From JALEFZ01 sp039817415 (GTDB lineage: Bacteria; Bacteroidota; Bacteroidia; J057), in assembly GCA_039817415.1 (NCBI GenBank), contig JBCBVV010000006.1, positions 137,996 through 201,995 on the forward strand: 64,000 bases of DNA. Direction: 5' to 3'. Position 1 is the first letter of the stretch. The number at the start of each line of letters is the position of its first letter. The notes under the pieces are model-generated. The model searched no databases. It was not told the origin of the DNA and saw nothing but the letters and a program-made list of their open reading frames with translations. The position numbers and the translations under genes were made by a program. This document shows, piece by piece, positions 8,450 through 17,607 of the stretch.

Positions 8450-9568
8450 CTAGTGATTCAACTCACTCAACCAATTATTTAAAGCCTCCCATTCCCCAGA
8501 ACTTAAAAATTTCACTTTTTCCTGTTCCTTTTCCTTCCAATCCATCAGTTGCTGAAGGACAGAATTGAGTCGCTCTTTTGAATATTGGCTTCCCTCGTCC
8601 CAAGGGATACCTAGCTTATACTTCTGGTTAACATTATCCCAGCTGCCCTCCTTCGTGTAGAGCAAGGGTTTTCCCAAGGCAAGGTATTCATAAAATTTCG
8701 TAGGGATTTTGCCTTTGATTTGAGGAAGGGGATGGTAAAGGGCCATCCCAAAGCTACAGCCACGAATCAGTTGAATGATGTGAGCATAAGGTACATAGGT
8801 CTCTCCCCCAACAAGATAGAAATAGGCTCCAAGTCCTGAATCCTGAACCCTTTTATTGATGCGAGGGACAAGGCGACCGTTCGCATCAAAACCAGCCAGG
8901 ACGAGAGGAATCTTTAGGATTGGGAAAGCTTGGATCCACCATTCCAACGAATCCATCACCCCCCATTCCTCCGCTAGAGTACCTGTGTACAAGGCATAAG
9001 GACCCTGAACAGGCCATTCGAAAGACTCTGGTTCAAGGGGCAGCACAAACTTATTCCTAAAATAGTGCGTTTTCTGACTATCTCTTCCCAATATGTCTCG
9101 ATAACAATCCTCTGCATACACCCAGCCGTCCAGCCAAGCCGTAGCCTTACGTTCCATGTTTCGCAGGTAATTCGCCAAAAACTTTCTTAAAAAGCCAGGA
9201 TAGTTTGGTGAGTACAGCAGGTTCTTATGAAAATCCTCATGGACATCATAAACAATGGTAGCCCCCAATTCATGCTTTAACCATTTGCCCAAGGAGAGCA
9301 ATTCCGGTGAATGAAGGACATATATTTCAGCATGGATTTCTTTGGCTTGCTGGCGGATAGATCTCGAAAACAAAAAGCGCTTCAGAGAAAGTCGATGAAA
9401 TGAGCCCGAAGAGACCATTTTTATTCCATCCTTGTTAAGCCCTTCTTCCTTTCCTTGAGCCACTACCACTACCTCAAAGCCACCTTCTACATTCCCCTTT
9501 GCCCAGCGATAATAGAGCCTGCTGTGGCGTTGAGGATTCAGGATGGAGATATGGCATATCTTCGTCAT
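8450..9568 (-). CDS. Glycosyltransferase, GT-B fold
   Basis: 372 residues, cytosolic. N-terminal Rossmann half: KICHISILNPQRHSRLYYRWAKG, then HSPELLSLGKWLK and YDVHEDFHKNL. C-terminal half: YALYTGTLAEEWG, VLAGFDANGR, and KFYEYLALGKPLLYT, the usual nucleotide-sugar binding E/G region of GT4-like enzymes. Its ATG overlaps the stop of the upstream flippase gene by four bases (ATGA), which indicates translational coupling and a joint role in building and exporting a surface glycan. Donor and acceptor sugars cannot be read from sequence. Confidence 0.8.
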   Translation of the reverse strand: MTKICHISILNPQRHSRLYYRWAKGNVEGGFEVVVVAQGKEEGLNKDGIKMVSSGSFHRLSLKRFLFSRSIRQQAKEIHAEIYVLHSPELLSLGKWLKHELGATIVYDVHEDFHKNLLYSPNYPGFLRKFLANYLRNMERKATAWLDGWVYAEDCYRDILGRDSQKTHYFRNKFVLPLEPESFEWPVQGPYALYTGTLAEEWGVMDSLEWWIQAFPILKIPLVLAGFDANGRLVPRINKRVQDSGLGAYFYLVGGETYVPYAHIIQLIRGCSFGMALYHPLPQIKGKIPTKFYEYLALGKPLLYTKEGSWDNVNQKYKLGIPWDEGSQYSKERLNSVLQQLMDWKEKEQEKVKFLSSGEWEALNNWLSELNH

Positions 9569-10983
9569 ACCCTAAAGGATTGAAAGGTATCACGGTTCAA
9601 TAATCCTAACAGAAAAGCGGCCAAGATAGTAAGGAAGAAAGCCAAGATACTCACTACATACCATGACATACCCAATCCTTCCAGCAAGTGAAAACCACCA
9701 AATACGATCCCCCCGAGTAGAAGAAGTTTGACTATCTGGACGTAAGGAATGCTAATGGTGAGTTTCCATTCTATATAAATCAGGTAAGCTACACTCATAA
9801 AAGCATAGCTTAAGACGGTAGTCCAGGCACAAGCAACCGCTCCATAACGCGGTATGAAGATGAAATTTAACACGATATTAAGGGCGATACTGCCAATGGC
9901 CATGATATTTACCTTCCCTTCGTAGCCAGTAGAGGTGAGATATGTACTGAATATGGCAAAGCAACCGTTGATTCCAACTGCAACAAATATCGCACGGAGA
10001 CAAGCTGCTATGATTTCTAATTCCTCTGGGGTAGACTCTGTAAAGGGAAAGAGCAACAATTCAGCATAATTCCAGACCCAAATCGCTATATACAGCAAGG
10101 GGATGGCCGTAATAACCTGCCCAAAGTGGAGAAGTTTCTCCTGCTCAACTTCATTGTCCTTGAAAAAGGAGAAACGGGCAAAAAAGATCGGCAATACCGT
10201 CCATAGGAACATACTCACGGCTTCCAGCCAACGATATGCTGCGCTATACAGACCATTGGGCACATCACCAGCCAATCTCTCCAGCATTACCTGATCGACC
10301 TTGTCATGTACAGAGTATAAGATGGTCATCAAGGCCAATCCAAGACTTGCAGACACCACACCTTTGATAAACTTCCCATCAAATGATAGCCGGAAACCAA
10401 AGTACAATCTCCGGATAACCGCCATAAAGGCAAGGACAGTAATCCCTATTGCCAACAGGCGGGCATACACATACCTATCTATCGTAAGCTGTGTCATGAA
10501 TAAGTACAAGCAAAGGGAAAGCAGAATGACCTTATCCAAAATAGATAGGAAACCATCTAGTTTGAATTTCTGAGAAGCCTGTAGGTTTGCTCGAAAAAAC
10601 TGCATCAATTGACCTCCACCATGGACAAAGCACAACAAAAATAGGAAATAGAGTTTTCTAGGCGGATACCCCATCAACCAGCCAGCCATCCACATGATGA
10701 AGGGATAAATCAGGGTAATCAGCAATTTAAAGGAGAAGAGATTGGGCAGGAAGACCTTAACGAGTTCAGGCTCGCCTGCAAGTCTTTTGGTGGTGTATTG
10801 GTTGATGCCCAAATCCGATAGGGAAAGGAAGAGAAAACCAAAAGAGAGCATGGCAGCATACATTCCCCAATCCTCATGACCAACATGGTTTTGAATCAGC
10901 ATCTCCACATATAGCCACAATGGCTTAATCAGGAGATTTAGCAGGACAACTATGCTGATATTGGCAAAAAGACTCTTGATAAT
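9565..10983 (-). CDS. Polysaccharide flippase (Wzx/MATE-like), probable AUU start
   Basis: Multi-pass membrane protein with 12-14 helices, of the oligosaccharide flippase superfamily; it would flip lipid-linked glycan across the inner membrane. Motifs: LSDLGINQYTTKRLA near the N-terminus, GLYSAAYRWLEA, and AVACAWTTVLSYAFMSV late. The only standard start is TTG at 10920, which would cut into the first helix. The frame stays open upstream to a TGA at 10984-10986 and encodes IIKSLFANISIVVLLNLLIKP, a good first membrane helix; the first codon after the stop is ATT (10983). I place the start there (472 residues). Sequencing error or use of TTG remain possible. Coupled to the glycosyltransferase by a 4-base overlap. 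Confidence 0.7.
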   Translation of the reverse strand: MIKSLFANISIVVLLNLLIKPLWLYVEMLIQNHVGHEDWGMYAAMLSFGFLFLSLSDLGINQYTTKRLAGEPELVKVFLPNLFSFKLLITLIYPFIMWMAGWLMGYPPRKLYFLFLLCFVHGGGQLMQFFRANLQASQKFKLDGFLSILDKVILLSLCLYLFMTQLTIDRYVYARLLAIGITVLAFMAVIRRLYFGFRLSFDGKFIKGVVSASLGLALMTILYSVHDKVDQVMLERLAGDVPNGLYSAAYRWLEAVSMFLWTVLPIFFARFSFFKDNEVEQEKLLHFGQVITAIPLLYIAIWVWNYAELLLFPFTESTPEELEIIAACLRAIFVAVGINGCFAIFSTYLTSTGYEGKVNIMAIGSIALNIVLNFIFIPRYGAVACAWTTVLSYAFMSVAYLIYIEWKLTISIPYVQIVKLLLLGGIVFGGFHLLEGLGMSWYVVSILAFFLTILAAFLLGLLNRDTFQSFRV

Positions 10984-11043
10984 TCAACAGATTTAGCGGC
11001 AATATAAGGACATCCTGCCATCCTGAAACACAAAAATGGAGGC

Positions 11044-11072
11044 AAAAAAAAGCCCGATCGTTATGACCGGAC
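11044..11072 (-). terminator. Intrinsic terminator of the Hpt gene
   Basis: 8-bp stem with two G-U pairs (11052-11059 with 11065-11072, GCCCGATC/GACCGGAC), loop GTTAT, followed on the minus strand by a T8 run. It lies 36 bases after the Hpt stop. Confidence 0.8.
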
Positions 11073-11107
11073 GCTTTTCATGGTGTTTGTAGGGAATGTT
11101 TTGAACG

Positions 11108-11476
11108 TTATTCGTCCTCTTTCAAGGCTTCTATTTCTCCTTTAATGGTATAGAGAAGTTTGCCACAGATTTGTTCGAATTCCGACATCAATCCATTGAG
11201 ATCAGAAATGCCGTCGCTGGTTTTGGATTTTAATTCGATATCCTTTACCAACCTATTCAATTCTAGGTTTCCAAGGATATTGATAGAGGACTTATACTTG
11301 TGCGCCGTCGCAGACAGATTCTTGTATTCTCCTAATTCTAGCTGGGTTTTCATGGTACTAAGTACCTCAGGGGATTGATCTTCAATGATCTCCAGAATCT
11401 CTAGCATAAATTCCGGATCATCTCCAGTTAGGGCACGTAGTTGTTCAAAGTCTAGCTTGAGTTTCTCTTGATACAT
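11108..11476 (-). CDS. Stand-alone histidine phosphotransfer (Hpt) protein
   Basis: 122 residues, all-helical, cytosolic. The phosphorylatable His lies in LSATAHKYKSSINILG (His about residue 59), the Hpt signature A-H-x-x-K-x-S/G. Hpt proteins relay phosphate between a hybrid kinase receiver and a final response regulator. It is divergent from, and 163 bases away from, a sigma-54 response regulator gene, the obvious candidate partner. No kinase lies nearby. It has its own strong terminator. Confidence 0.85.
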   Translation of the reverse strand: MYQEKLKLDFEQLRALTGDDPEFMLEILEIIEDQSPEVLSTMKTQLELGEYKNLSATAHKYKSSINILGNLELNRLVKDIELKSKTSDGISDLNGLMSEFEQICGKLLYTIKGEIEALKEDE

Positions 11477-11639
11477 GGACTTTCTTTTTATACAATTATC
11501 CGTATTTCCATATAAATAATATACCCTAATTCATTAAAATTTTAACACATGGATTAAACATGCTGTAATACAATTCCCTTTTGTGGCTTCATTTTATCCT
11601 CTCCTACTGGGTAGTTTTACCACAAATACCACATACAGG

Positions 11640-12830
11640 ATGGAAAGAAAATTCGGCAATCGCATATTCATCATAGAGGATGACCTTGTCTTTGGAAAAG
11701 TAGTTCAAAGAAAGCTAGAGCAAACGGACAGCACCCTTGACGTCAAAGTTTTCCCTAGCGGATCTGACTTTTTCCAAAGCATACACTTGAATCCAGATAT
11801 CGTAAGCATCGACTATAATCTGCCTGACATGACAGGTCTTGAGATCTTGAAAAAGGTAAGAGAATACAATGAGGAGATTGCAACTGTCATTCTGTCTGGA
11901 CAGGAAAAGGTTGAAGTCGTAGTAGAAGCCTATTCCAATGGTGCCAACCAATACATCATCAAGAACGAAAACGCATTGGTAGAACTTTCCAATGTGGTCA
12001 AGAACCTTAGTTCTAATGTGAGCTTGAGAAAAGAGGTTGAGCAACTCAGACAAAAAGTTCAGGACCGAGCAAAATACTCCAGCGTAGTAGGGGAAAGTGG
12101 GGGCATCATGAAAGTACTTCGCATGATCCAAAAGGTGGAAAAGAATAAGATCCTTGTTTTGATCACAGGAGAAAGCGGAACGGGCAAAGAGGTAATCGCC
12201 AACACCATCCACTACAATTCCAACAGAAGAAAAAAGCCATTTGTAGCGGTGAATGTAGCCGCCATACCAGCAGACTTGATTGAGTCGGAACTCTTTGGAC
12301 ACGAAAAAGGAGCTTTTACAGGAGCTACAGGTAGGAGAATCGGAAAATTCGAAGAAGCCAATGGAGGAACCATTTTCCTAGATGAGATTGGAGAAATGGA
12401 CATCAACCTTCAGACCAAATTGCTAAGGGTCCTTCAGGAAAGTGCCATTACCCGCCTTGGATCTAATAAGGAAATCAAACTGGACGTGCGTGTTTTGGCA
12501 GCGACTAACAAAAACCTGAACGAACGTGTCAAAGCAGGGCTGTTTCGCGAGGACTTGTATTACCGCTTACAAGGATTTCTGATCAAACTTCCTCCCCTGA
12601 GAGAAAGGGGAAATGATGTGGTGATCCTAGCCAAACACTTCCTGAACAAGTTCTGCAAGGACAACAGCATGCCGACCAAGGTATTTACCAAAGATGCGCT
12701 CAAAACCATGGTCGACCATAATTGGCCTGGAAATGTACGCGAGCTAAAGGCACTGGTCGAAAGAGCTGTCTTGATTGCCGAGACAGATGAAATCACCGAA
12801 GATGACCTCATTTTTTCAGATGCTATTTAA
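11640..12830 (+). CDS. Sigma-54-dependent response regulator lacking a DNA-binding domain
   Basis: 396 residues from the ATG at 11640; a GTG at 11583 would add 19 residues not typical of a receiver. Receiver domain at about 5-125: acidic pair IEDD, phospho-Asp in SIDYNLPDMTGLE, Thr/Ser at VILSGQ, Lys at IIKNE. AAA+ activator domain at about 150-385: Walker A GESGTGKE, sigma-54 contact loop GAFTGA, Walker B GGTIFLDEIGEMD, arginine finger region FREDLYYRL, then the WPGNVREL sensor II. The protein stops right after the AAA+ domain (DEITEDDLIFSDAI), so the usual Fis-type helix-turn-helix of NtrC relatives is absent. Likely an enhancer-independent activator or one acting from solution. The T9SS cargo gene follows 20 bases later. 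Confidence 0.9.
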   Translation: MERKFGNRIFIIEDDLVFGKVVQRKLEQTDSTLDVKVFPSGSDFFQSIHLNPDIVSIDYNLPDMTGLEILKKVREYNEEIATVILSGQEKVEVVVEAYSNGANQYIIKNENALVELSNVVKNLSSNVSLRKEVEQLRQKVQDRAKYSSVVGESGGIMKVLRMIQKVEKNKILVLITGESGTGKEVIANTIHYNSNRRKKPFVAVNVAAIPADLIESELFGHEKGAFTGATGRRIGKFEEANGGTIFLDEIGEMDINLQTKLLRVLQESAITRLGSNKEIKLDVRVLAATNKNLNERVKAGLFREDLYYRLQGFLIKLPPLRERGNDVVILAKHFLNKFCKDNSMPTKVFTKDALKTMVDHNWPGNVRELKALVERAVLIAETDEITEDDLIFSDAI

Positions 12831-12850
12831 CATACTAGAACCTATATACC

Positions 12851-14503
12851 GTGAGTAAACAACAACAACATCAGAAATGGTCTCCATCCATTGAGCAGAT
12901 TGCTATATCTGTAGGGGGAGTACTTTTTCTTGCTTTCCTACTATTTTCTGTATTCAATTCTGAAGAATCACTAGTCGATTGCAACGTTACTTATCCTGGA
13001 GATACAGGTGTGATCAATCTTGCACCTGGGGACTCTTTGTGTATTCCTAATGGAAGTAATTTTACAGGTACGATTACCGCTTTTCCAACGGGAAGTAAAA
13101 TTACCCTTCAGGAAGGAGCAAGCTTTAAGCCATCAACCGTATCTACTGTAGCAGGAATTTTCTACAACCAAGGAGAAGCTCATTTCCCTACTGTAACATT
13201 AGGTGTAGGTTTCAACCTTCAAAATCTTGATACGGTAAGCTTTGCAGAAGCAACCACGATCAGCGGAGCCATTACGATTGACAATTATACAGATGGAAGA
13301 ATTGCCTTCCTTGAAACCCTTCAATTTGGAAGCAGCTCAGAGCTTGAAAATTTTGGAATCATCTATTTCAACCAAGCTTTTGAAATGATCAATTCCTCTA
13401 CGATTGACAACAATGGATATATCCTGGTTCAAGAGGACATCTTGATAGATGCCACCGTAAATAACATGGGAATGCTTGCTGCGAATGAGGCCGTTACGGT
13501 TGAATCCAATGCTAGCCTTGTTAACTCTTGCGGCCTTTTATCCAATGATGGCTTCACCAACAATGCCAGTGGCACCCAGAATTCAGGTGTGATTCTAGTA
13601 GAGGGAATCAACGGTTTTCCCAACGATTTGATTGAAATCAATGAGCCATTTTTCAACGGTCCTGAAGGCTATTTGGCTGGAGTAAGGTTTATCAACAACT
13701 CTACCGTGACAGGTACGGGTAACTTTTATTTCGCTGGGCAAACCACCAACAATGGTTCTTTCGGAGATGATGCACAAGGAATCAACTTCTACGACGGAAC
13801 ATTTACCGGAACCATCATGGATATTCAGAATACCTTACCAGATGGATCTGTTACACGAGTGGCGGAGACCATTCCTGATTCATTCTATATTCCAAATGGA
13901 TGTGATGTGAGTTTCTTCCCTGACTTCCTCCCGGTTGAGTGGAATGAGATGTCGGTCAAACTGGAAGACAAAGTAGGTGTGGTCGCTTGGTCAACTAGTA
14001 AGGAAGTTAACCACGACTATTTCCAATTGGAAAGATCTGCTGATGGAATGGAGTTCGAAGCGCTGCAAACCGTAAAGAATCCAATTGATGAGCAAGGAGA
14101 AACCCGCTATTACGAGGCCAAGGATACAGATGTAGCCCAACTAGGCATCAACGAAGTATTTTACAGAATTCGTCAAGTGGATATAGATGGAAATGCCAGC
14201 CTCAGTCAAATCCTAAGGTTGCCGCTAACCGCCACCCTAGATGGATTCAAGATTTCAATTCCCAATCCCGTCATGTCAAGTAACATGTCAGTTATCATTG
14301 AAAATGACAGATCAGGAAATGCATACCTGGAAGTTATGGACCTACAAGGAAAGCTGATACAAAAGGAAACGATCAGTGTGAATGCTGGCTTTTCCAGAAA
14401 AACAGTAGCCCTGAGAGATATTCCAAGTGGAATGTATGTAGTCAAAGTAGGCTTCATGAACCAACAAAAATCTCAAAAGGTATTGATTTACCCACAGAAC
14501 TAG
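12851..14503 (+). CDS. T9SS type A cargo, surface protein with beta-solenoid-like body
   Basis: 550 residues from a GTG start; no ATG precedes the membrane segment. N-terminus has an unusually long polar n-region (about 17 residues) and then a hydrophobic helix (IAISVGGVLFLAFLLFSVF). Residues about 45-360 are rich in Asn, Gly, Thr and repeated strand-turn units (ITLQEGASF, FNQGEAHF, VNNMGMLAANEAVTVESNASL), like right-handed beta-helix surface proteins. About 365-460 is a fibronectin-like strand domain (VEWNEMSVKLEDK..VAWST). The last about 80 residues are a T9SS type A sorting domain: IPNPVMSSN, LEVMDLQGKLI, and DIPSGMYVVKVG. It probably forms a unit with the upstream response regulator gene. 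Confidence 0.85.
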   Translation: MSKQQQHQKWSPSIEQIAISVGGVLFLAFLLFSVFNSEESLVDCNVTYPGDTGVINLAPGDSLCIPNGSNFTGTITAFPTGSKITLQEGASFKPSTVSTVAGIFYNQGEAHFPTVTLGVGFNLQNLDTVSFAEATTISGAITIDNYTDGRIAFLETLQFGSSSELENFGIIYFNQAFEMINSSTIDNNGYILVQEDILIDATVNNMGMLAANEAVTVESNASLVNSCGLLSNDGFTNNASGTQNSGVILVEGINGFPNDLIEINEPFFNGPEGYLAGVRFINNSTVTGTGNFYFAGQTTNNGSFGDDAQGINFYDGTFTGTIMDIQNTLPDGSVTRVAETIPDSFYIPNGCDVSFFPDFLPVEWNEMSVKLEDKVGVVAWSTSKEVNHDYFQLERSADGMEFEALQTVKNPIDEQGETRYYEAKDTDVAQLGINEVFYRIRQVDIDGNASLSQILRLPLTATLDGFKISIPNPVMSSNMSVIIENDRSGNAYLEVMDLQGKLIQKETISVNAGFSRKTVALRDIPSGMYVVKVGFMNQQKSQKVLIYPQN

Positions 14504-14524
14504 ACATCTCGAACACATATATAA

Positions 14525-14563
14525 AAATGGCTGGTACCTTTTGGATACCAGCCATTTATTTTT
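14525..14563. terminator. Bidirectional terminator between convergent genes
   Basis: 12-bp stem (14525-14536 with 14546-14557, AAATGGCTGGTA/TACCAGCCATTT), 9-base loop, U-rich on both strands. Serves the T9SS cargo gene and the helicase gene. Confidence 0.9.
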
Positions 14564-14575
14564 CGTGTTTCTCCC

Positions 14576-16504
14576 TTACTCAAGATACTCCCAAGCAGAG
14601 CGATAAGCGTCGATGTTCTCCGTATAGGTCAAAAAATCTTGGTAAAAAGTATGGTTGCCAAGGGTCGCACTGTCTCCTACCAAAACCAATTTCTTTCGCG
14701 CCCTTGTCAAGGCCACATTCATCCTTCGAGTATCGCCTAAGAAACCAATCTCACCCTTTGTATTCGATCTCACCAAGGAAATATATATGACATCCCTTTC
14801 CTGCCCCTGAAATCCGTCAACCGTATTGATGGTGATACGGGAAGCATAAGGCTGCAACATAGGAATAGTAGCCAGCTTGTTCTTAAAAATCCTTACCTGT
14901 TCTTTGTAAGGGGCAATAATCCCAACAGAAAAGCCATTCTCCAGAATGTTCGGAACCTCTTTTTCAATTTGGTTGAACATCAAAGCCAAATGGCGAAGTA
15001 CCAATTGGGCTTCCTCCTTATTTCCTGTTGAAAGAGATTCAGGATTTTTCTTTTCGTTATAACCCAGTCCGGCGGTATCAACAAATTCAACCGGAGGAAA
15101 ATTAGGCCCAACCACATGATGCTTTACCGTAGTATCAGCCACCAATTTATTGTCATAAAACTTAGAACCGGAGAAAGCCATGATTTTTTCATTCATGCGA
15201 TATTGTTGCTCCAGCATAACGGCTACCTCTGGCTTGCTACTGATGATCTTTTCAAATAGGGTTTCGCTCAATCCGCCTTTTTCTGCTTGTTTTGATTTTA
15301 CGGTAGGAGGCAACTGGCAGTGATCACCAGCCATGATCACCCTCCCTGCTCTCAACAGTGGAATCCAACAGGCAGGTTCTAGGGCCTGTCCGGCCTCATC
15401 AATAAAGACGGTATGGAATCGCTTATTCCCAAGGACAGAAGCTGCTGCCCCCGTCAAAGTTGCCGTAATTACCTGTGTGTGGTTGATGATCTGATTGAGT
15501 ATATAATCCTCTAGCTTATGCGCCATAGAACGAAGCTCTTTGGCATCTCTTAGCAACTCCCTTCTTCTATTGTATTCCTGTGCGCCATATTTACGCTTGT
15601 ACTTCAGGGCCTTTTTCTTGGCTTCCTCGGCATCCTTTCTGATTTTTTTAAGAGCAGAATAATCCTGATGGCTCATCACAGCTCCGTCCAATGTATGTGT
15701 TAATAGCGTTTCATTTACCCTTGCTGGATTTCCTAGACGGACCACATCCATTCCTTCCTCCAAGCACTTTAAGGTAAGCAGGTCTACAGCCGTATTCGAA
15801 GGCGCTACCACTAGCACCTGATTTTCTCTTAGAATGGTTTCTTTGATGGCTTGAACAAGAGTTGTGGTTTTCCCCGTTCCCGGAGGACCATGAATAATGG
15901 CCACATCTTTGGCTTCCAGGATATTTTGAATGGCCTGATTCTGAGAGGGATTCAGATCAGTGTTGTTGTAGTGCACATTCCACTCATTGAAGAAATTGGC
16001 CTTTTTATCGCCAAGCAATACCTCCCTTAAATCATATAGTTGTTCATCTCGTTTGCAATCCAGCACTTTTCTAAGGGCTGCATTCATTTCCTGATAGGTC
16101 TTGTCATCAAAGTCTAGGTCAACCCCCAGCTTCGCCTTCGTCAGCCAATCAGGAATACTATCAGTCGCGAGTGCGATCTTCATGAAGTCAGACTTCAGCT
16201 GTGCGATGACACCTGTCAATTTGCCTACAGGGTCATTGGCGATATTTCCAAATAGAGATATCACGGCACCAGACTGAAATCCGCCTGTTTTTTTGCCACC
16301 ATCTTGGCGATCCAACTCAACAATAAGTCGATCACCTAGGCCGAAATACATTTTTCTAAGAATGACAGGATACCAGGTAACCCCGTTTTTGATTCGATCT
16401 TTAAGGCTTCTTTTGAGAACTTTTTCCTGATATTGGCGCAAATCTTCCTTTCTCTCCCACTCTAGCACTTCCTGCAAGCGCTTAATTTTTTCCTGACTAG
16501 TCAT
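14576..16504 (-). CDS. SF1 DNA/RNA helicase, IGHMBP2/UPF1-like
   Basis: 642 residues. Walker A IIHGPPGTGKTTTLVQAI (about 205-222), motif Ia VLVVAPSNTAVDLL, Walker B VFIDEAGQALEP, motif III MAGDHCQLPPTVKS, motif IV-V NTVDGFQGQERDVIYISLVRSN and motif VI RRMNVALTRARKKLVLVGD. The N-terminal about 190 residues form the oligonucleotide-binding barrel region of the IGHMBP2 family, and a coiled insertion (about 290-335) is the stalk. It unwinds nucleic acids with ATP; its substrate in bacteria is not established. It is a single gene, with a short inverted repeat (TGATCC/GGATCA, 16518-16535) just upstream of the ATG. Confidence 0.9.
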   Translation of the reverse strand: MTSQEKIKRLQEVLEWERKEDLRQYQEKVLKRSLKDRIKNGVTWYPVILRKMYFGLGDRLIVELDRQDGGKKTGGFQSGAVISLFGNIANDPVGKLTGVIAQLKSDFMKIALATDSIPDWLTKAKLGVDLDFDDKTYQEMNAALRKVLDCKRDEQLYDLREVLLGDKKANFFNEWNVHYNNTDLNPSQNQAIQNILEAKDVAIIHGPPGTGKTTTLVQAIKETILRENQVLVVAPSNTAVDLLTLKCLEEGMDVVRLGNPARVNETLLTHTLDGAVMSHQDYSALKKIRKDAEEAKKKALKYKRKYGAQEYNRRRELLRDAKELRSMAHKLEDYILNQIINHTQVITATLTGAAASVLGNKRFHTVFIDEAGQALEPACWIPLLRAGRVIMAGDHCQLPPTVKSKQAEKGGLSETLFEKIISSKPEVAVMLEQQYRMNEKIMAFSGSKFYDNKLVADTTVKHHVVGPNFPPVEFVDTAGLGYNEKKNPESLSTGNKEEAQLVLRHLALMFNQIEKEVPNILENGFSVGIIAPYKEQVRIFKNKLATIPMLQPYASRITINTVDGFQGQERDVIYISLVRSNTKGEIGFLGDTRRMNVALTRARKKLVLVGDSATLGNHTFYQDFLTYTENIDAYRSAWEYLE

Positions 16505-16860
16505 GAATAAGAATTATTGATCCCTTTTTGGATCATAGTGTACCAATAAGCAAACGGGATTGTGTAAGACAAGTTCGAAGAAAAGGCCATTCGAACAAAA
16601 ATAAAATCTCGGGTCAGGTCTGTCTCTTTCTTAGGGGAAAAAAAAAGTACCTAAGGGGAAGCCACTCTGCTGGTATTACATCCGACAATGTAAATCGCAA
16701 ATGGGTGTAATATTTGAAGGAGAAAGGGGAAAAATGAATGGAAAGACATGCAACCTTTGGGAAGAATATTACCTCCTGAATATATGTAGGCTAAAAATCC
16801 CTTTTAAGGCAGACTTCATTTTATTAGTTTTGGTGGCCAAACAAAGAAGAAGCCGAGTTG
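16505..16860. other. 356-base divergent intergenic region
   Basis: No gene supported. Contains the 6-bp inverted repeat at 16518-16535 next to the helicase start, an A9 tract near 16640 flanked by CTTAGG/CCTAAG, and the uppS promoter element at 16825. Short open frames here have no protein-like character. Confidence 0.6.
16825..16832 (+). promoter_or_regulatory. Bacteroidota -7 element (TAnnTTTG) of uppS-bamA
   Basis: TAGTTTTG matches the Bacteroidota primary-sigma -7 consensus and sits 28 bases before the uppS ATG. No clear -33 TTG at the expected distance. Confidence 0.5.
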
Positions 16861-17607
16861 ATGAGTCTACGGGAACAAATTGATGTCCAGAAACTTCCTC
16901 GCCATGTCGCTGTGATTATGGATGGAAACGGAAGATGGGCAAAGACTAAGGGAAATGAACGAGTATTTGGTCATAGATCGGCCATTAAAGCGGTGCGGGA
17001 TACGACAGAAGGAGCCGCAGAGCTTGGAGTAGAATACCTCACGCTCTATGCGTTTTCTACAGAAAACTGGCGCAGACCTAAAGCCGAAGTAAATGCGTTG
17101 ATGACCTTGCTTGTGGATACCATCAGAAAGGAAACGTCCACCCTGATGGACAATGATATCCGGCTAAGGGCCATAGGAAACCTGGATCAACTTCCCGGTA
17201 GCTGCCAAAGAAGATTGGAAGAATCCATGGAAATGACAGAGGGCAACCAACGCATGACCCTAACTTTAGCGTTAAGTTATGGAGCCCGTGCAGACATGGT
17301 AGAGGCGGCCAAACAAATGGCAACTAAGGTCAAAAACGGCCAATTAAATATCGAAGACATTGATGAAGATGTCTTTGCAAATAGTTTGAGTACAGCCTAT
17401 GCAGCTGAACCTGAACTATTGATTAGAACTTCTGGCGAACACAGAATCAGCAATTTCCTGCTTTGGGAGATTGCATATGCAGAAATATATTTTACCCCAA
17501 AACTCTGGCCTGACTTCCGAAGAGAAGATTTATTTGAGGCCATCCTGGATTTTCAGGGCAGAGAAAGAAGGTTTGGAAAAATAAGCGAACAAATCAAGAG
17601 CAGATGA
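16861..17607 (+). CDS. uppS: Isoprenyl transferase (undecaprenyl diphosphate synthase)
   Basis: 248 residues. Makes the C55 lipid carrier for peptidoglycan and surface glycans by condensing isopentenyl diphosphate onto farnesyl diphosphate. Seen: HVAVIMDGNGRWAK (catalytic Asp), GHRSAIKAVRDTTE, LTLYAFSTENWRRP, and the C-terminal ELLIRTSGEHRISNFLLWEIAYAEIYF signature. The ATG at 16861 is preferred over an adjacent TTG. Its stop overlaps the bamA start (ATGA), so the two are co-translated, as in other Bacteroidota. Confidence 0.95.
   Translation: MSLREQIDVQKLPRHVAVIMDGNGRWAKTKGNERVFGHRSAIKAVRDTTEGAAELGVEYLTLYAFSTENWRRPKAEVNALMTLLVDTIRKETSTLMDNDIRLRAIGNLDQLPGSCQRRLEESMEMTEGNQRMTLTLALSYGARADMVEAAKQMATKVKNGQLNIEDIDEDVFANSLSTAYAAEPELLIRTSGEHRISNFLLWEIAYAEIYFTPKLWPDFRREDLFEAILDFQGRERRFGKISEQIKSR

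Noticed and set aside
11715..12302. 195-codon minus-strand frame
   Set aside because: Lies within the response regulator gene, which has full receiver and AAA+ motifs on the plus strand.
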